From: Saprospiraceae bacterium
Lineage (GTDB): Bacteria > Bacteroidota > Bacteroidia > Chitinophagales > Saprospiraceae
NCBI GenBank assembly: GCA_020630955.1
Contig: JAHDIE010000011.1
Span: forward strand, 10,105-71,599
Reading direction: 5' to 3'
Length of the DNA stretch: 61,495 nucleotides
Each line of letters opens with the position of its first letter. Within the stretch, counting starts at the first letter, position 1. The position numbers and the translations under genes were made by a program. Shown here piece after piece: positions 46,701 to 55,790 of this stretch. The notes under the pieces are model-generated. The model was not told where the DNA came from. It ran no database searches and saw only the letters and a list, made by a program, of their open reading frames with translations.

Positions 46701-49700
46701 CATCACTAGTTACAGCATTGGCAACATTTAAGCTCACATCATATAAACCTGGCGTATCGTAATAAATGAGAGGATTTTCTTCTGCCGATGTTGAAGGGAT
46801 ACCTCCAGGAAAACTCCAAAAATATTCAGAAGTATTTACTGTCGAGTTATTTTCAAACTGAACAAACTCTCCTCTACAAAAAGATTGCTTATCCGAAGTA
46901 AATCCAGCAAAGGTAAACTGATCGAGCGTAATTGTTTTTGAATAAGTTATTGACCCGCATTCGTTGTAAGCCGTAAGGCTTACCAAATAATCTCCGTTGG
47001 ATAAATAACTATGCGTTGGATTCCAACTTGTGCTGGTTGAACCATCGCCAAAAGACCAAAGAACAGAATTAGCATTGATTATCTGGGACTGAAAACCAAC
47101 TTGCAAAATATTTATATTCTCTTGAAAACTAACTTCCGGTTCTGCTTCAATAGTAATATAGTTTTGTAAAAAATCTGAATCACTGCCCGCTGGATTTGAA
47201 ACTTCAAGATAAATGGAATAAAGGCCTGGTGTCGATAAACTAAAGGTAGGTTCTGCAACAGTCGAACTAAAATTTTCAGGACCTGTGATCTCCCAAAAAT
47301 ACTCAGTAACATTGCTGGATGTATTGGCTGTTATATTGATAAGTTCATCCACACAATAACTTGTTTGCGCAAGATCAATAGAACCATTAGGAAAATTAAA
47401 AATTGTGACAAATTTTGATTTTGAATCATTACCACACATTCCATTGGCCTCTAAACGAACCAAATAGGTGCCCTCTTCTTCAAAGGTATGTTGCGGATTT
47501 TCTTCGAAACTATAATTACCGTCTCCAAAGTCCCAAAAGTATTCATTGGCATACAAACTTTCATTCTCAAAACTATAATTTAAACCTAAATGAGAATATT
47601 CAAAATCTGCCGATGGCGTATCATTAATCAACATAATACCTTCGAAGGTTTCTGAGACACTTCCCAATCCATTGCTCACAGTCATCACAACATCATATAC
47701 TCCAGGCTCTTCATAACTCACAGAAGGGAAATTACTAGATGAGCTAGAAGGGATCCCGCCAGGGAATTGCCAAAATACTGTATTTGCATTGATACTTGCA
47801 TTTACAAAGTTAGCTTGAAAGGGAGTACAATTTTCAAAATTCTGAATTATAAAACCAGGCTCTGCAAAAGCCGAAATGACAATATTTTGAAGGAAAATAT
47901 CTGTACCACAATCATTATTTACCGTAAGGCTGACCGTATAAATTCCATTCTCAGAATAGGTATGCGTTGGGTTAACAAGCATTGAACTTGACCCATCACC
48001 AAAATCCCATTCTACTGAATTAAAGGATGAGGAGGTATTGGTAAATATTGCTGTCGCTCCATTGATGGAATGAATAAAGGAGGCCACTGGGCCAGGATTA
48101 ACAGTTACAAGATTTTGTTTAACTTCTAAATCACTGCCTACATCGTTTTGCACTTCCAGAATTACATCATAAGTACCTGGAATTTGATAGCTTACCTGAG
48201 GGCTCATTTCATTTGAGCTAGAAGGACTACCACCTTCAAATTGCCAATTAAAATCGGTAGGATTGTGCAACGATTGATTAAGAAAGTTTACTGTCAAGGG
48301 TGCACAACCTACCGTGTTAGTCTGACTAAAAGCTGCTATCGGACTAAGATTAACACTCACTGAAATATTTTCTTGTACGCTTCCGCAAATGTTACTCGCT
48401 GTATGGATCACATTGAATGTTCCACTCGAGGAGTAAGTGTGTTGAGGATTTTGTTCGAAGGAAATATTTCCATCACCAAACTCCCAATACCAACTATTGG
48501 CATTATTACTATCGGAGGTAAATTGAAATGTATTTCCTGTTAAGTTGATGGCTGCAATATCAACAATTGGAAGCTGCTGCACTTCAATAGCGTCTATTTT
48601 AATTTCGGTATCACTACCGTCTATATTTGAAGCCGTTAAACTAACATTGTAGTTCCCCGGGAAATCATATTGAACGAGTGGATTTTCATCTGTTGAGCTT
48701 GCAGGATTCCCTCCTTCAAATTCCCAAAAATAATTAAGACCAGAACCGAATGATGCATTATCAAATAATACGATTGCGGTGACACAAGGATCTGCAAAAG
48801 ACCAAGTAAAATCTGCTTCAGGACCAACACCAGTTCCTCCATCATTGTCGCATATATCTAAACAGTTAGCTACTGCAACATTTGATCTAATCAAATCACC
48901 AGGTACATCTCCAAAACCATTGTTAAAGTCAATCCCTATTCCAGTAAGGTGACAATAACTCATAATTGTTCCCCCATTGCTTGGGGAAGGACCAGGATTA
49001 CAACTACCCTCTGGTGGAGAACAATTATCAAGTGGGCCTTGGGGCCAATTACAACTATGTGTATGATAACTACCTAAAGTGTGTCCAATTTCATGAGTCA
49101 AAACATTGATGGTCCACGAATAGTTTGGAAGAGGATTAAAAGAATTTGTAATGTTGCTGAACCCATAAGCGACATCTGTACAAAGCGCACCCAAAAAGGC
49201 TATACCACCAATATTACCGGGATTGGTTGAAACTAAATGGGCAATATCACCATTGAAGTTTGGTCGAAATGCTTGAAATGTTTGTAAAGCAGATCCAGCA
49301 TTAACATCACTGTATGGATCGTTGGAAGTCCAAACGAAAATTTCAGAAATATTCATGGTTATTTCTTCTGCGTCATACAAAGCTGCTACGTGGACCCAAA
49401 CTTCTGACAAATAATCCATCACACCTTGAACAGTACCATAATCCTGAAACATAAAATAATCGGCTTCGAGATAGACCTCTACACACTGATCAACAACTTG
49501 TCGATCAGTGGGGGGATTTGAAACTGGAATTGAGCTTGTTATTTCATCCGTATAGCATTCGAAGGGAATTGTAGTCTTCCAATCTTTATCATTGTAAATC
49601 CAGTATTCAAAATTGTTCTTGGCATCATTGTCCCTAGCGATATGGATATTTCCTTTGTCTTTAAGAGAAATTAAAGCGCTGATTCTATCATTAAAAATAG

Positions 49701-50067
49701 ATAGAGTTGCAAACCCTTGATTTCCGTTAACTTCTCCTTTGTAGAAAATTGCATTCGAGTTTTTATACTTATTTCCTTTGTCATCCAATAAAATAAAATC
49801 ATCTGAAAAAATATCGAAAACATGAAACAATACCACAAGTGGGTTTCCATCCTCATCTGGCAAAATAAGGGTTATGTCTTGAGGTTTATCCCTATTGATA
49901 TTCTTGACAAAATTAGATTTTAATTGAGCTTTTGTAGCGTTAGATAAATCCGACCGATTTTGATCCGTTTGGATAGAAAAAAAGGGATTAATAGTAGGAC
50001 TTTGGGCTATTAGAAGACAACTACCAAACAGTAAAAAGGCTACAATCAGTTGATTTTTCAGGTTCAT
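43774..50067 (-). CDS. Giant secreted zinc metalloprotease with twenty PKD domains and T9SS type A signal
   Basis: A 2097-residue secreted protein. A signal peptide (residues 1-22) and a propeptide-like region precede a reprolysin-like metalloprotease domain at about 190-400, with the zinc motif HEIGHTLGSYH near 325 and the met-turn-like TIMSYCH near 368. Residues about 415-2015 contain twenty PKD domains by my count. They alternate: type A has a FPGG- or EGG-bearing loop and begins with an acidic Cys-Pro segment; type B has the loop WxFGDGxxS and ends NxCGxD. Ten A-B pairs of about 155 residues result. The C-terminal 80 residues are a T9SS sorting domain (EVYPSPASSEITIEL, QGIYHIWIKA). The array should hold the protease out from the surface or bind polymer. 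Confidence 0.93.
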   Translation of the reverse strand: MNLKNQLIVAFLLFGSCLLIAQSPTINPFFSIQTDQNRSDLSNATKAQLKSNFVKNINRDKPQDITLILPDEDGNPLVVLFHVFDIFSDDFILLDDKGNKYKNSNAIFYKGEVNGNQGFATLSIFNDRISALISLKDKGNIHIARDNDAKNNFEYWIYNDKDWKTTIPFECYTDEITSSIPVSNPPTDRQVVDQCVEVYLEADYFMFQDYGTVQGVMDYLSEVWVHVAALYDAEEITMNISEIFVWTSNDPYSDVNAGSALQTFQAFRPNFNGDIAHLVSTNPGNIGGIAFLGALCTDVAYGFSNITNSFNPLPNYSWTINVLTHEIGHTLGSYHTHSCNWPQGPLDNCSPPEGSCNPGPSPSNGGTIMSYCHLTGIGIDFNNGFGDVPGDLIRSNVAVANCLDICDNDGGTGVGPEADFTWSFADPCVTAIVLFDNASFGSGLNYFWEFEGGNPASSTDENPLVQYDFPGNYNVSLTASNIDGSDTEIKIDAIEVQQLPIVDIAAINLTGNTFQFTSDSNNANSWYWEFGDGNISFEQNPQHTYSSSGTFNVIHTASNICGSVQENISVSVNLSPIAAFSQTNTVGCAPLTVNFLNQSLHNPTDFNWQFEGGSPSSSNEMSPQVSYQIPGTYDVILEVQNDVGSDLEVKQNLVTVNPGPVASFIHSINGATAIFTNTSSSFNSVEWDFGDGSSSMLVNPTHTYSENGIYTVSLTVNNDCGTDIFLQNIVISAFAEPGFIIQNFENCTPFQANFVNASINANTVFWQFPGGIPSSSSSNFPSVSYEEPGVYDVVMTVSNGLGSVSETFEGIMLINDTPSADFEYSHLGLNYSFENESLYANEYFWDFGDGNYSFEENPQHTFEEEGTYLVRLEANGMCGNDSKSKFVTIFNFPNGSIDLAQTSYCVDELINITANTSSNVTEYFWEITGPENFSSTVAEPTFSLSTPGLYSIYLEVSNPAGSDSDFLQNYITIEAEPEVSFQENINILQVGFQSQIINANSVLWSFGDGSTSTSWNPTHSYLSNGDYLVSLTAYNECGSITYSKTITLDQFTFAGFTSDKQSFCRGEFVQFENNSTVNTSEYFWSFPGGIPSTSAEENPLIYYDTPGLYDVSLNVANAVTSDEITIEKYIQVDANETFSIENIPLLAYDPKIIRFNYSNDIPGEYFWSFGDGDQSYVASPVHTYASEGSYDVYMHYENNCIEMDTSFVLHVFTKPQADFVVNNAIGCAPFTVIIDNLSSQNYTEIEWSSPGSIEGTSNLTNPIFTYLEGGVYDVHLKLSNPLYETEIIHESIVNILDVPLAAFDYTSDLFKIEFENNSLFESTRIWDFGDGNESIEESPIHEFEGENSYAVSLISRSPCGVDTVEKLLHLYTKPIADFVAHQTKICSPQNIGFDNLSSDNVTSFEWYFEGAVNPVSNIKDPNPRYESAGTFDVSLIVRNPNFSDTLLLEDYIEAKEVPDINFDYVQSGMNFTFINQTQDADSYLWSFGDGGSSQEENPSYHYTSTSNYFVQLTAVNECGQGQLDIPIESREVPKANFSVSKLKACVGSEFVFTNLSEPDAELFEWILPGADTTYSVEKNPSVIYAYPGKYDVSLIAHSAYGSDTTKFENYIEVQELPVADFLIELMDNKVQLVNLSQSSDENLWLSELQVSMESNPVFEYSNNGLKEVQLIVENTCGRDTITKSFEITALPQVEIKVPAKICIGETFQLTSKSENVDHHSWYINGELIGSSSSDSLSWQLFEAGIYDVRLIGVNGFGQTEVEILSAFEVIAQPIASFGFEFFNEQILLSDLSMHGEFYEWNFGDGTSSQLGGDQFHLYAEAGIYEVRLVVSNFCGADTISRLVDANVLLPELNFFTNNDLCVPTYLDVNNQTDGDVIGWYWRLSGPDTLEAFEAVPDFLISKPGTYNLYVEVANEFGNVSVFHEEYFTVMDAPRGEFQVEAEGAVINFENLDENSENYFWNFGDGNSSEAKKGQYTYTRSGDYIIQHQASNVCGEITTEQELLIEIPNQYGKDHIELIEVYPSPASSEITIELEAYIDHKFEVQVVNGIGQLVKTVELFPIGGTRKIKLYIDELTQGIYHIWIKAAEYQWNTSFIKY

Positions 50068-50160
50068 TTACAGGCTATTACAAATTACTATTTGATTTAA
50101 TGTAAAAAGTAAAACCTTTCCCTTAAATTTAATCTTGGTAACTATGATTGAGTTATATAG

Positions 50161-50179
50161 CGCTGGATTGTGCCCAGCG
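50161..50179. repeat. GC-rich hairpin in an AT-rich divergent spacer
   Basis: CGCTGG (50161-50166) pairs perfectly with CCAGCG (50174-50179) around a 7-base loop. It lies between the start of the giant protease gene (minus, 50067) and the beta-barrel gene (plus, 50281). A TACATTTG box at 50227-50234 is a candidate -7 element for the plus gene, although no good TTG box is spaced correctly. Confidence 0.3.
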
Positions 50180-50280
50180 GAGATTAAACTTGTTTGGATT
50201 GTAACGTTAATTATTTTCTAACGTCCTACATTTGTGAAACAAATTATGTCATTTAAGAGTATTCTTAACAAAAGTATATT

Positions 50281-50928
50281 ATGCAAAAGAAATTTTTAGC
50301 CCTCCTACTAAGCTTTGTATTTGTAATGGGTTTTGCCATTGACGCAGATGCACAAAGTAGAAAAAAGAAGACTAAAAAGAGGCCTAGCGAAATCGAAGAA
50401 GAAAAAAGTCAAAGGAGTGGAAGTGAAAGAAGTAAAAGAGAAGAAGAGGAAGAAGGATTATTTACTTTTTCTAAAGACAAACTAGCTTATGACATTTTAG
50501 GAGATTTCAGAATTAGCAACGCTGCAGGGCAAACTGCCATAAAATTTGGTCTAAAACCAGCAGTGTCTTACAAACTTTTGGATAGACTTCATTTTGGAGT
50601 AGCACCAAAAATTGAATATTATTTTATCAATGTTCCAAACAGCGAAGACTATAACTTATTTGATTTGGGACTTGAATTATTTAGTAGAGTGATGGTTTTT
50701 GATATGTTTTATATCCAAGGAGGATATGACTTCAATAATTATACCTTTGGTGAACCCAACCTGGGAGACAGAACATGGTATAATTCCGCGGTGATTGGAG
50801 GTGGTTATATGTCTGGATTTGGTAGATGGAGATATGGAGCTCAAGCATTATTTTTGTTGAATGAAAGAAGAAGAGATTATTCAAATTTCCCGCTTGAATT
50901 TTGGTTTGGTTTTACCTATAACCTATAA
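50281..50928 (+). CDS. Outer-membrane beta-barrel protein with charged linker
   Basis: A 215-residue protein: signal peptide ends near AIDADAQS (about 25), a highly charged linker follows (SRKKKTKKRPSEIEEEKSQR, SKREEEEEGLF), then about 150 residues of alternating beta strands ending in the aromatic FWFGFTYNL typical of barrel C-termini. It resembles small porin-like proteins seen in Bacteroidota; transported substrate is unknown. A strong terminator sits just after its stop. Confidence 0.7.
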   Translation: MQKKFLALLLSFVFVMGFAIDADAQSRKKKTKKRPSEIEEEKSQRSGSERSKREEEEEGLFTFSKDKLAYDILGDFRISNAAGQTAIKFGLKPAVSYKLLDRLHFGVAPKIEYYFINVPNSEDYNLFDLGLELFSRVMVFDMFYIQGGYDFNNYTFGEPNLGDRTWYNSAVIGGGYMSGFGRWRYGAQALFLLNERRRDYSNFPLEFWFGFTYNL

Positions 50929-50945
50929 ACCTTATAATATACAGA

Positions 50946-50966
50946 GGAGCTCTTTGAGCTCCTTTT
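50946..50966 (+). terminator. Rho-independent terminator after the beta-barrel gene
   Basis: A 7-base stem GGAGCTC (50946-50952) and GAGCTCC (50956-50962) with a TTT loop, followed by TTTT. It lies 18 bases after the stop of the plus-strand gene and abuts the stop of the SulP gene (50967) on the other strand. Confidence 0.85.
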
Positions 50967-52448
50967 CTATTCTGTGACTAAACTTATACCCAATTCTTCA
51001 TGTAATCTCTCCAAAGTTTGCATTCCATCCATGTCAATATCTTCAGTGTAAAATTTAATTTGAGTACTCCCTGAATCTAATATTTGCTTTTTCAAGTTTT
51101 TGTAGGCATCATCAGCATTGATATAAACAATAGGCTTCAAAATACTAATAACAGTCCCATCTACGCTCCCATACGGATTGGAATCCCTAAACAATTGAAA
51201 GAATGCTCTTAAGGTTTTTCTTTGGAATAATAACTTCAGAAGAGACAAAATTAAACCTGTAATCACTCCAACCTGAATGTTGATAAAAAAAGTTAACAAC
51301 AAGGTGCTGATTAAGATTGCAAAATCAATTCTTGAAAAATTAAGTACCTTTTTTATCCCTTTTAGATCTATAAATTTCAAAACTGCAACAACAATTATAG
51401 CCGCCAAAATAGCCTTAGGTAAAAAATAAAAGAGTCGAGTAAAAAAAAGAAGTACAAAACCAACAATTGCCCCAGCAACCAAAGAAGAAAATCCTGTTTT
51501 AGAACCTGCATCATGGTTAACTGCAGATTTAGTTAAGCTGCCAGTATTTGGAAAGCAACTGAAAAAAGAAGAAACAAGATTCGCTGCCCCAACTGCGAAA
51601 AGCTCTTTGTCCGGATTAATACTTTCGTCGGTCCCATGCATTGCAAAAGTTTTAGCGATAGCAAATGATTGAACATAAGCAACCAGTGCAATTATCACTG
51701 CATGCGGTAGTAACAGAAACACCTTTTCCCATTCGAGAAACGGAACTGCAATAGATGGTAAACCTGCAGGAATATTTCCTACAAGCTCAAGTCCAAAATC
51801 CTCTAATTTGAAAATATAGACAAAAAGAATGCTTAAAAATAATATCAGCAATGCCGAAGGAATTTTTTTATTAATCTTGCGTATGATCAAAAGGAAAATT
51901 AATGCAATTAAACCTACAACCATTGTTAATGGATGAATCTCGCTTATCTTCTCAAACAATTGAGCAAAATACTCCAAGTTGTTTGTTGTATGGCTCTCTT
52001 TTACCTTGAGTATATATCGAAATTGAGAAAATAAAACCAACAAAGCAGCACCTGCCGTATAGCCATAAATCACTGGTCTCGAAACAAGTTTTGCCAATAA
52101 CCCAAATTGTAATAATCTAAAGACAATTAAACAAACACCCACTAAAAAAGTAAGCATAGCGGCTAAAGCAACATATTCGTCAGAGAATGGTGTAGACAAA
52201 GTTGAGATGGATGAAAAAACCATCATGGAAGGAATGGCTGCACAACCAACAATTACATGAGGAGAAGATCCAAATAAGGGATAAATTAATAGAGGAATGA
52301 ATGAAGTGTATAAACCTAAAATAGGAGGAACGCCTGCCAGTTGGGCATATCCCATAGCTTGTGGAATCACTAAAATTGCCACGGTGAGCCCAGCAATTAG
52401 GTCAACTTTGTAATGCTTCCTGAGTAAATCTCTTGAAATTGTTGCCAT
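50967..52448 (-). CDS. SulP-family anion transporter
   Basis: ATG at 52448 is preferred to an in-frame TTG 7 codons upstream. The protein has about 493 residues, a run of ten or more hydrophobic helices and the SulP signature KVDLIAGLTVAILVIPQAMG with YAQLAGVPPILGLYTSFIP. The central PDKELFAVGAANLVSSFFSC and FPNTGSLTKSAVNHDAGSKT segments match the NAT core. The C-terminal cytoplasmic tail (about 430-493) is a short STAS domain (IVYINADDAYKNLKKQIL), ending earlier than usual. Transported ion may be sulfate, bicarbonate or another anion. Nothing around it narrows this. Confidence 0.9.
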   Translation of the reverse strand: MATISRDLLRKHYKVDLIAGLTVAILVIPQAMGYAQLAGVPPILGLYTSFIPLLIYPLFGSSPHVIVGCAAIPSMMVFSSISTLSTPFSDEYVALAAMLTFLVGVCLIVFRLLQFGLLAKLVSRPVIYGYTAGAALLVLFSQFRYILKVKESHTTNNLEYFAQLFEKISEIHPLTMVVGLIALIFLLIIRKINKKIPSALLILFLSILFVYIFKLEDFGLELVGNIPAGLPSIAVPFLEWEKVFLLLPHAVIIALVAYVQSFAIAKTFAMHGTDESINPDKELFAVGAANLVSSFFSCFPNTGSLTKSAVNHDAGSKTGFSSLVAGAIVGFVLLFFTRLFYFLPKAILAAIIVVAVLKFIDLKGIKKVLNFSRIDFAILISTLLLTFFINIQVGVITGLILSLLKLLFQRKTLRAFFQLFRDSNPYGSVDGTVISILKPIVYINADDAYKNLKKQILDSGSTQIKFYTEDIDMDGMQTLERLHEELGISLVTE

Positions 52449-52478
52449 ACAAGATGGCAAGATAAGCAATCAATTGGA

Positions 52479-54326
52479 TTATCTCACAAGTGTTATATCC
52501 CCTGCATAAACTTCCTGAGTTCCATCTATCAAATCTGCTTTAATAAGATACACATAAACCCCTTCAGTAGCCCTTTCTCCATTGAATCGACCATCCCAAC
52601 CAGAATAACTTTCCAGTGGCCCAGTATTGTAATCTTCAAAGATTAATTCTCCCCATCGGTCATAGATGTAAATTTCTGCTATTTGCAAGATCGCTGGTGT
52701 GGTATAAATGGCAAAATTCTGATTGAAGTTTGGATCATCTGGTGTGAAAATATTTGGAATGTAGGTATTGATATTTTTTTTAACCCTTATTGAAACCGTA
52801 TCCCTTGAAGGGCATCCATATTTGTCGCTTGCCATAATAACTAACTCTGTAGAAAATGCAGGCTGGAAATCAACAATATAAGGAGTTTGGGAAATGATAT
52901 CCCCATCGTCATCTTGCCAAACAAAACTGGTTAAATTCGGATCAACAAAAATTGGACTAATGTTAATTAAATCTCCAAGATTTATTTCAACAAATTCCTC
53001 TAATACTGTTACACCCTCATTGGCTGGAATTACTGTTAAGTCCAAATTGACCAAACTATCACATCCAACAAAATTTGGAATTTGATATTCAAATTCACCT
53101 TCTGTTTCAAAATTAAATCCATCTAAGAATAAAATGTCACCTTCACAAATTGTATCAATAATTGCACTTACACTATGTTGTAAAAGCTCAACCTGAAGGT
53201 AGACCATACTATCGCAGCCATCACTTGCGATAAATAGATTTTCATAATCATCAGTCTCAAAAATCACTTGTTGCCCAAATAAAATAGAATCACCTTCACA
53301 AATTTCTTCTGTTGCGAACACTTCGTAAGATGGTATCTCCATTTCATATTGTTGACTAATAAGACAACCTTCTTCAGTTTCAATAATTACTTGATATTGA
53401 CCTTCCGGAAAGGCCAATTCAGTCAATATTATTTCCTGATCAGTAAAACCTTGTAGCGCAACACCATTTAAGTACCATTGATACGATAATGCATCTTCAA
53501 AATCTACAGAGATAGACAATCCATCGGCGCAAACACTACCCGAAATGTCTGAAAAGGGTAAACCGAACTCTTCTCTTTCTGCTAGTAATAATCTATCAAA
53601 AAAGAAATATGGGTCTTGGGCAAAATTGGGATGTGGATCACAAGATGGTCCAAGAACAATAGCTTCATAAGGTTTATCGGCCAAAAACTCAAATACAACA
53701 TTCTTCCATTCGTCTTGACCCGATACAGTCTGTCTCCCTATTAATTCCCATCCAGCAAAATTGGTAGGACAACCAGGATCAGACTGACCACCCCCAAAAG
53801 GAAGGTTGTTGCAATCCAATGTTCCATATAAAGACATATCAAACACACTACTCGCAATATCATTTGGAAATCCAACAAAAAAATCAAGGCGATATAATTT
53901 TCCTGTTTCCATGTTGGCATTAAGACAAGCGCCAGCATATTCTTTAAAATCTGGACGACCTGGCTTTCCATCTCTAAATCCAATTCCACCTAAACCATCA
54001 GGAAAGGGCAAAGGCGCAACTTTGCCGATAAAATCATTTCCTAAGACACCACATTCATGGACATAATCTGTTGTAGGCCCCGAGGCTTGAGACCAGCCAA
54101 TGGCACAAAATAATTCTCCTTCTCCCGTTGGACAACAAGTCATTTCTTCAAATGAAGGATTCGGAATTAAGGAAGAGGGAATATCAGTAAAACATGCGCA
54201 ATCTTCTGTATCATTAAGATCAACAAGATTGTCTCCATCATCATCTATTCCATTGTCACATATTTCTTGAGCGGCCAAAAAGGTACCTAAAAAGAGTAAA
54301 GGAATGAGTTGAATAAGAAGCTTCAA
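52479..54326 (-). CDS. CHU_C-type (gliding-associated) T9SS cargo protein
   Basis: A 615-residue secreted protein, TTG start at 54326, no in-frame ATG nearby. The N-terminus has a calcium-rich EICDNGIDDDGDNLVD motif near 20-35, followed by a lectin-like beta domain (about 50-260, with FEEMTCCPTGEGELFCAIGW and FIGKVAPLPFPDGL) seen in many Bacteroidota surface proteins. Several EGDSILFGQ/EGDILFLDG repeats of about 70 residues lie at 340-450. The final 90 residues are the type B sorting domain: YIPNIFTPDDPNFNQNFAIY, YDRWGELIFEDYNTG, YSGWDGRFNGERATEGVYVY. Confidence 0.9.
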   Translation of the reverse strand: MKLLIQLIPLLFLGTFLAAQEICDNGIDDDGDNLVDLNDTEDCACFTDIPSSLIPNPSFEEMTCCPTGEGELFCAIGWSQASGPTTDYVHECGVLGNDFIGKVAPLPFPDGLGGIGFRDGKPGRPDFKEYAGACLNANMETGKLYRLDFFVGFPNDIASSVFDMSLYGTLDCNNLPFGGGQSDPGCPTNFAGWELIGRQTVSGQDEWKNVVFEFLADKPYEAIVLGPSCDPHPNFAQDPYFFFDRLLLAEREEFGLPFSDISGSVCADGLSISVDFEDALSYQWYLNGVALQGFTDQEIILTELAFPEGQYQVIIETEEGCLISQQYEMEIPSYEVFATEEICEGDSILFGQQVIFETDDYENLFIASDGCDSMVYLQVELLQHSVSAIIDTICEGDILFLDGFNFETEGEFEYQIPNFVGCDSLVNLDLTVIPANEGVTVLEEFVEINLGDLINISPIFVDPNLTSFVWQDDDGDIISQTPYIVDFQPAFSTELVIMASDKYGCPSRDTVSIRVKKNINTYIPNIFTPDDPNFNQNFAIYTTPAILQIAEIYIYDRWGELIFEDYNTGPLESYSGWDGRFNGERATEGVYVYLIKADLIDGTQEVYAGDITLVR

Positions 54327-54341
54327 TCTGATAAATTTTTA

Positions 54342-55040
54342 TTAAAGATAGGTCTTCAAGACCTTCCATATATTGTTTTTCAAGACTTCATGTCCCTTTT
54401 TATTGGGATGGATCCCATCTTGGAGATTCAGTTCAGCAATACCAGCGACACCATCTAATAAGAATGGAACGATTGGACAATGGTATTTCGTTGCTAAAGA
54501 AGGATAAATTTTATTAAATTTTTCCGAATAGTTTTTTCCTAAATTCGGAGGAGCCAACATACCAAGTAATACGATTTGTGCCTCAGGGTACCTAGATTTT
54601 ACCTTTTCAATGATTCCTTCCAGATTTTTCTGTGTTTCATTTGGATCCAATCCTCGCAAAGCGTCATTGGCACCAAGTTCCAAACAAAAAATATCAACTG
54701 GCTGACGCAGTACCCAATCAATTCTATTTAGCCCACCTGAACTGGTTTCACCACTTACACCAGCATTTATTACGATATAATCTAGATCCAAAGCATCGAT
54801 CTGATGTTGAATCAGATAACTGAATGCATCCTCTTCTTCTAATTGATAACCTGCAGTTATGCTATCTCCAAAAAACAAAATTTTCTTTTTCGTAGATTTT
54901 TTCTCTTGCTTTATCGATTCTTCCAAGCTTTGTTGGTTTGTAGCTGCAACATGTTTTGGAGTAGTTTGTTTATTTTCGCAGGCGCTTACCATTAGAAAGA
55001 AAAACAAAAGAAATAATTTATAATGGTCGTGGTGTTTCAT
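54342..55040 (-). CDS. TesA-like SGNH esterase/lysophospholipase, lipoprotein
   Basis: A 232-residue lipoprotein esterase (lipobox LMVSAC near 21). SGNH blocks: ILFFGDSITAGYQLEEEDAF with Ser60, INAGVSGETSSGG, LELGANDALRG, and DGIHPNKKGH near 210. The GANDALRG and DSITAGYQL signatures are those of TesA/arylesterase. It is divergent from an ABC exporter with only 45 bases between starts, the same arrangement as tesA and ybbA-ybbP in E. coli. Probably an envelope thioesterase or lysophospholipase. Confidence 0.92.
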   Translation of the reverse strand: MKHHDHYKLFLLFFFLMVSACENKQTTPKHVAATNQQSLEESIKQEKKSTKKKILFFGDSITAGYQLEEEDAFSYLIQHQIDALDLDYIVINAGVSGETSSGGLNRIDWVLRQPVDIFCLELGANDALRGLDPNETQKNLEGIIEKVKSRYPEAQIVLLGMLAPPNLGKNYSEKFNKIYPSLATKYHCPIVPFLLDGVAGIAELNLQDGIHPNKKGHEVLKNNIWKVLKTYL

Positions 55041-55085
55041 TTTTTGAATTTAGTATAACAAGTTAAACAAAGTAAATAGGATATA

Positions 55086-55790
55086 TTGATAAATAACAAT
55101 GAGAACAATGTAGATGTTTTGGATTTAAAAGCTCTCTCCAAAATCTATGTTTCAAACGAAAGGGAGCTAACTGTTCTAAACGATATCAATTTCACGATTA
55201 AAAAAGGAGAAACAGTTGCTATCGTGGGTCCATCAGGGAGTGGAAAAACTACACTTCTAGGTCTTTGTGCGGGATTGGATAAAGCAAGTAGTGGCACAGT
55301 AAAACTTTACGGAAGTAATCTTGGAAGCTTAAATGAAGACGAAAGGGCTTTGCTCAGAAATAAAAATGTCGGCTTTATATTTCAAAATTTCCAACTTATC
55401 CCAACCTTAACTGCCCTTGAAAATGTCACCATTCCTTTAGAATTGCAAGGGGCATCTCAGGTAAAAGAAAAAGCACTTGAACTTTTAGATCGAGTCGGCC
55501 TAATGGACAGATCAAGTCACTACCCTAATCAGCTATCAGGTGGCGAACAACAAAGGGTTTCGCTTGCTCGTGCATTTAGTAATGAACCTAAATTACTTTT
55601 TGCTGATGAACCTACTGGGAATCTTGATGGAGAAACAGGAGACAAAATCGAACAACTTTTATTCGATTTGAATAAAGAAAAAGATACAACCCTAATCATT
55701 GTCACCCATGATATGGAATTAGCAGGAAGAACTGATCGAGTGATTAAATTAAAAAGTGGAAAGATTGTTTCCGATACCTTAAATAAATGA
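55086..55790 (+). CDS. ABC transporter ATPase, LolD/YbbA type
   Basis: A 234-residue ATPase of the LolD/MacB/YbbA group, all motifs present: Walker A VGPSGSGKTTLL near 49, Q-loop FIFQNFQLIP, signature LSGGEQQRVSLA near 144, Walker B LLFADEPTGNLD near 166 and the switch His in VTHDMELA. The start codon is TTG (55086), with AGG about 7 bases upstream; there is no in-frame ATG near. It ends in an ATGA overlap with the permease gene. It should power the permease encoded next. Confidence 0.93.
   Translation: MINNNENNVDVLDLKALSKIYVSNERELTVLNDINFTIKKGETVAIVGPSGSGKTTLLGLCAGLDKASSGTVKLYGSNLGSLNEDERALLRNKNVGFIFQNFQLIPTLTALENVTIPLELQGASQVKEKALELLDRVGLMDRSSHYPNQLSGGEQQRVSLARAFSNEPKLLFADEPTGNLDGETGDKIEQLLFDLNKEKDTTLIIVTHDMELAGRTDRVIKLKSGKIVSDTLNK

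Noticed and set aside
50967-51170. SulP tail as a broken gene because its STAS domain is short
   Set aside because: The frame ends cleanly just before a terminator for the opposite gene, and short STAS domains occur in the family, so it was kept as intact.
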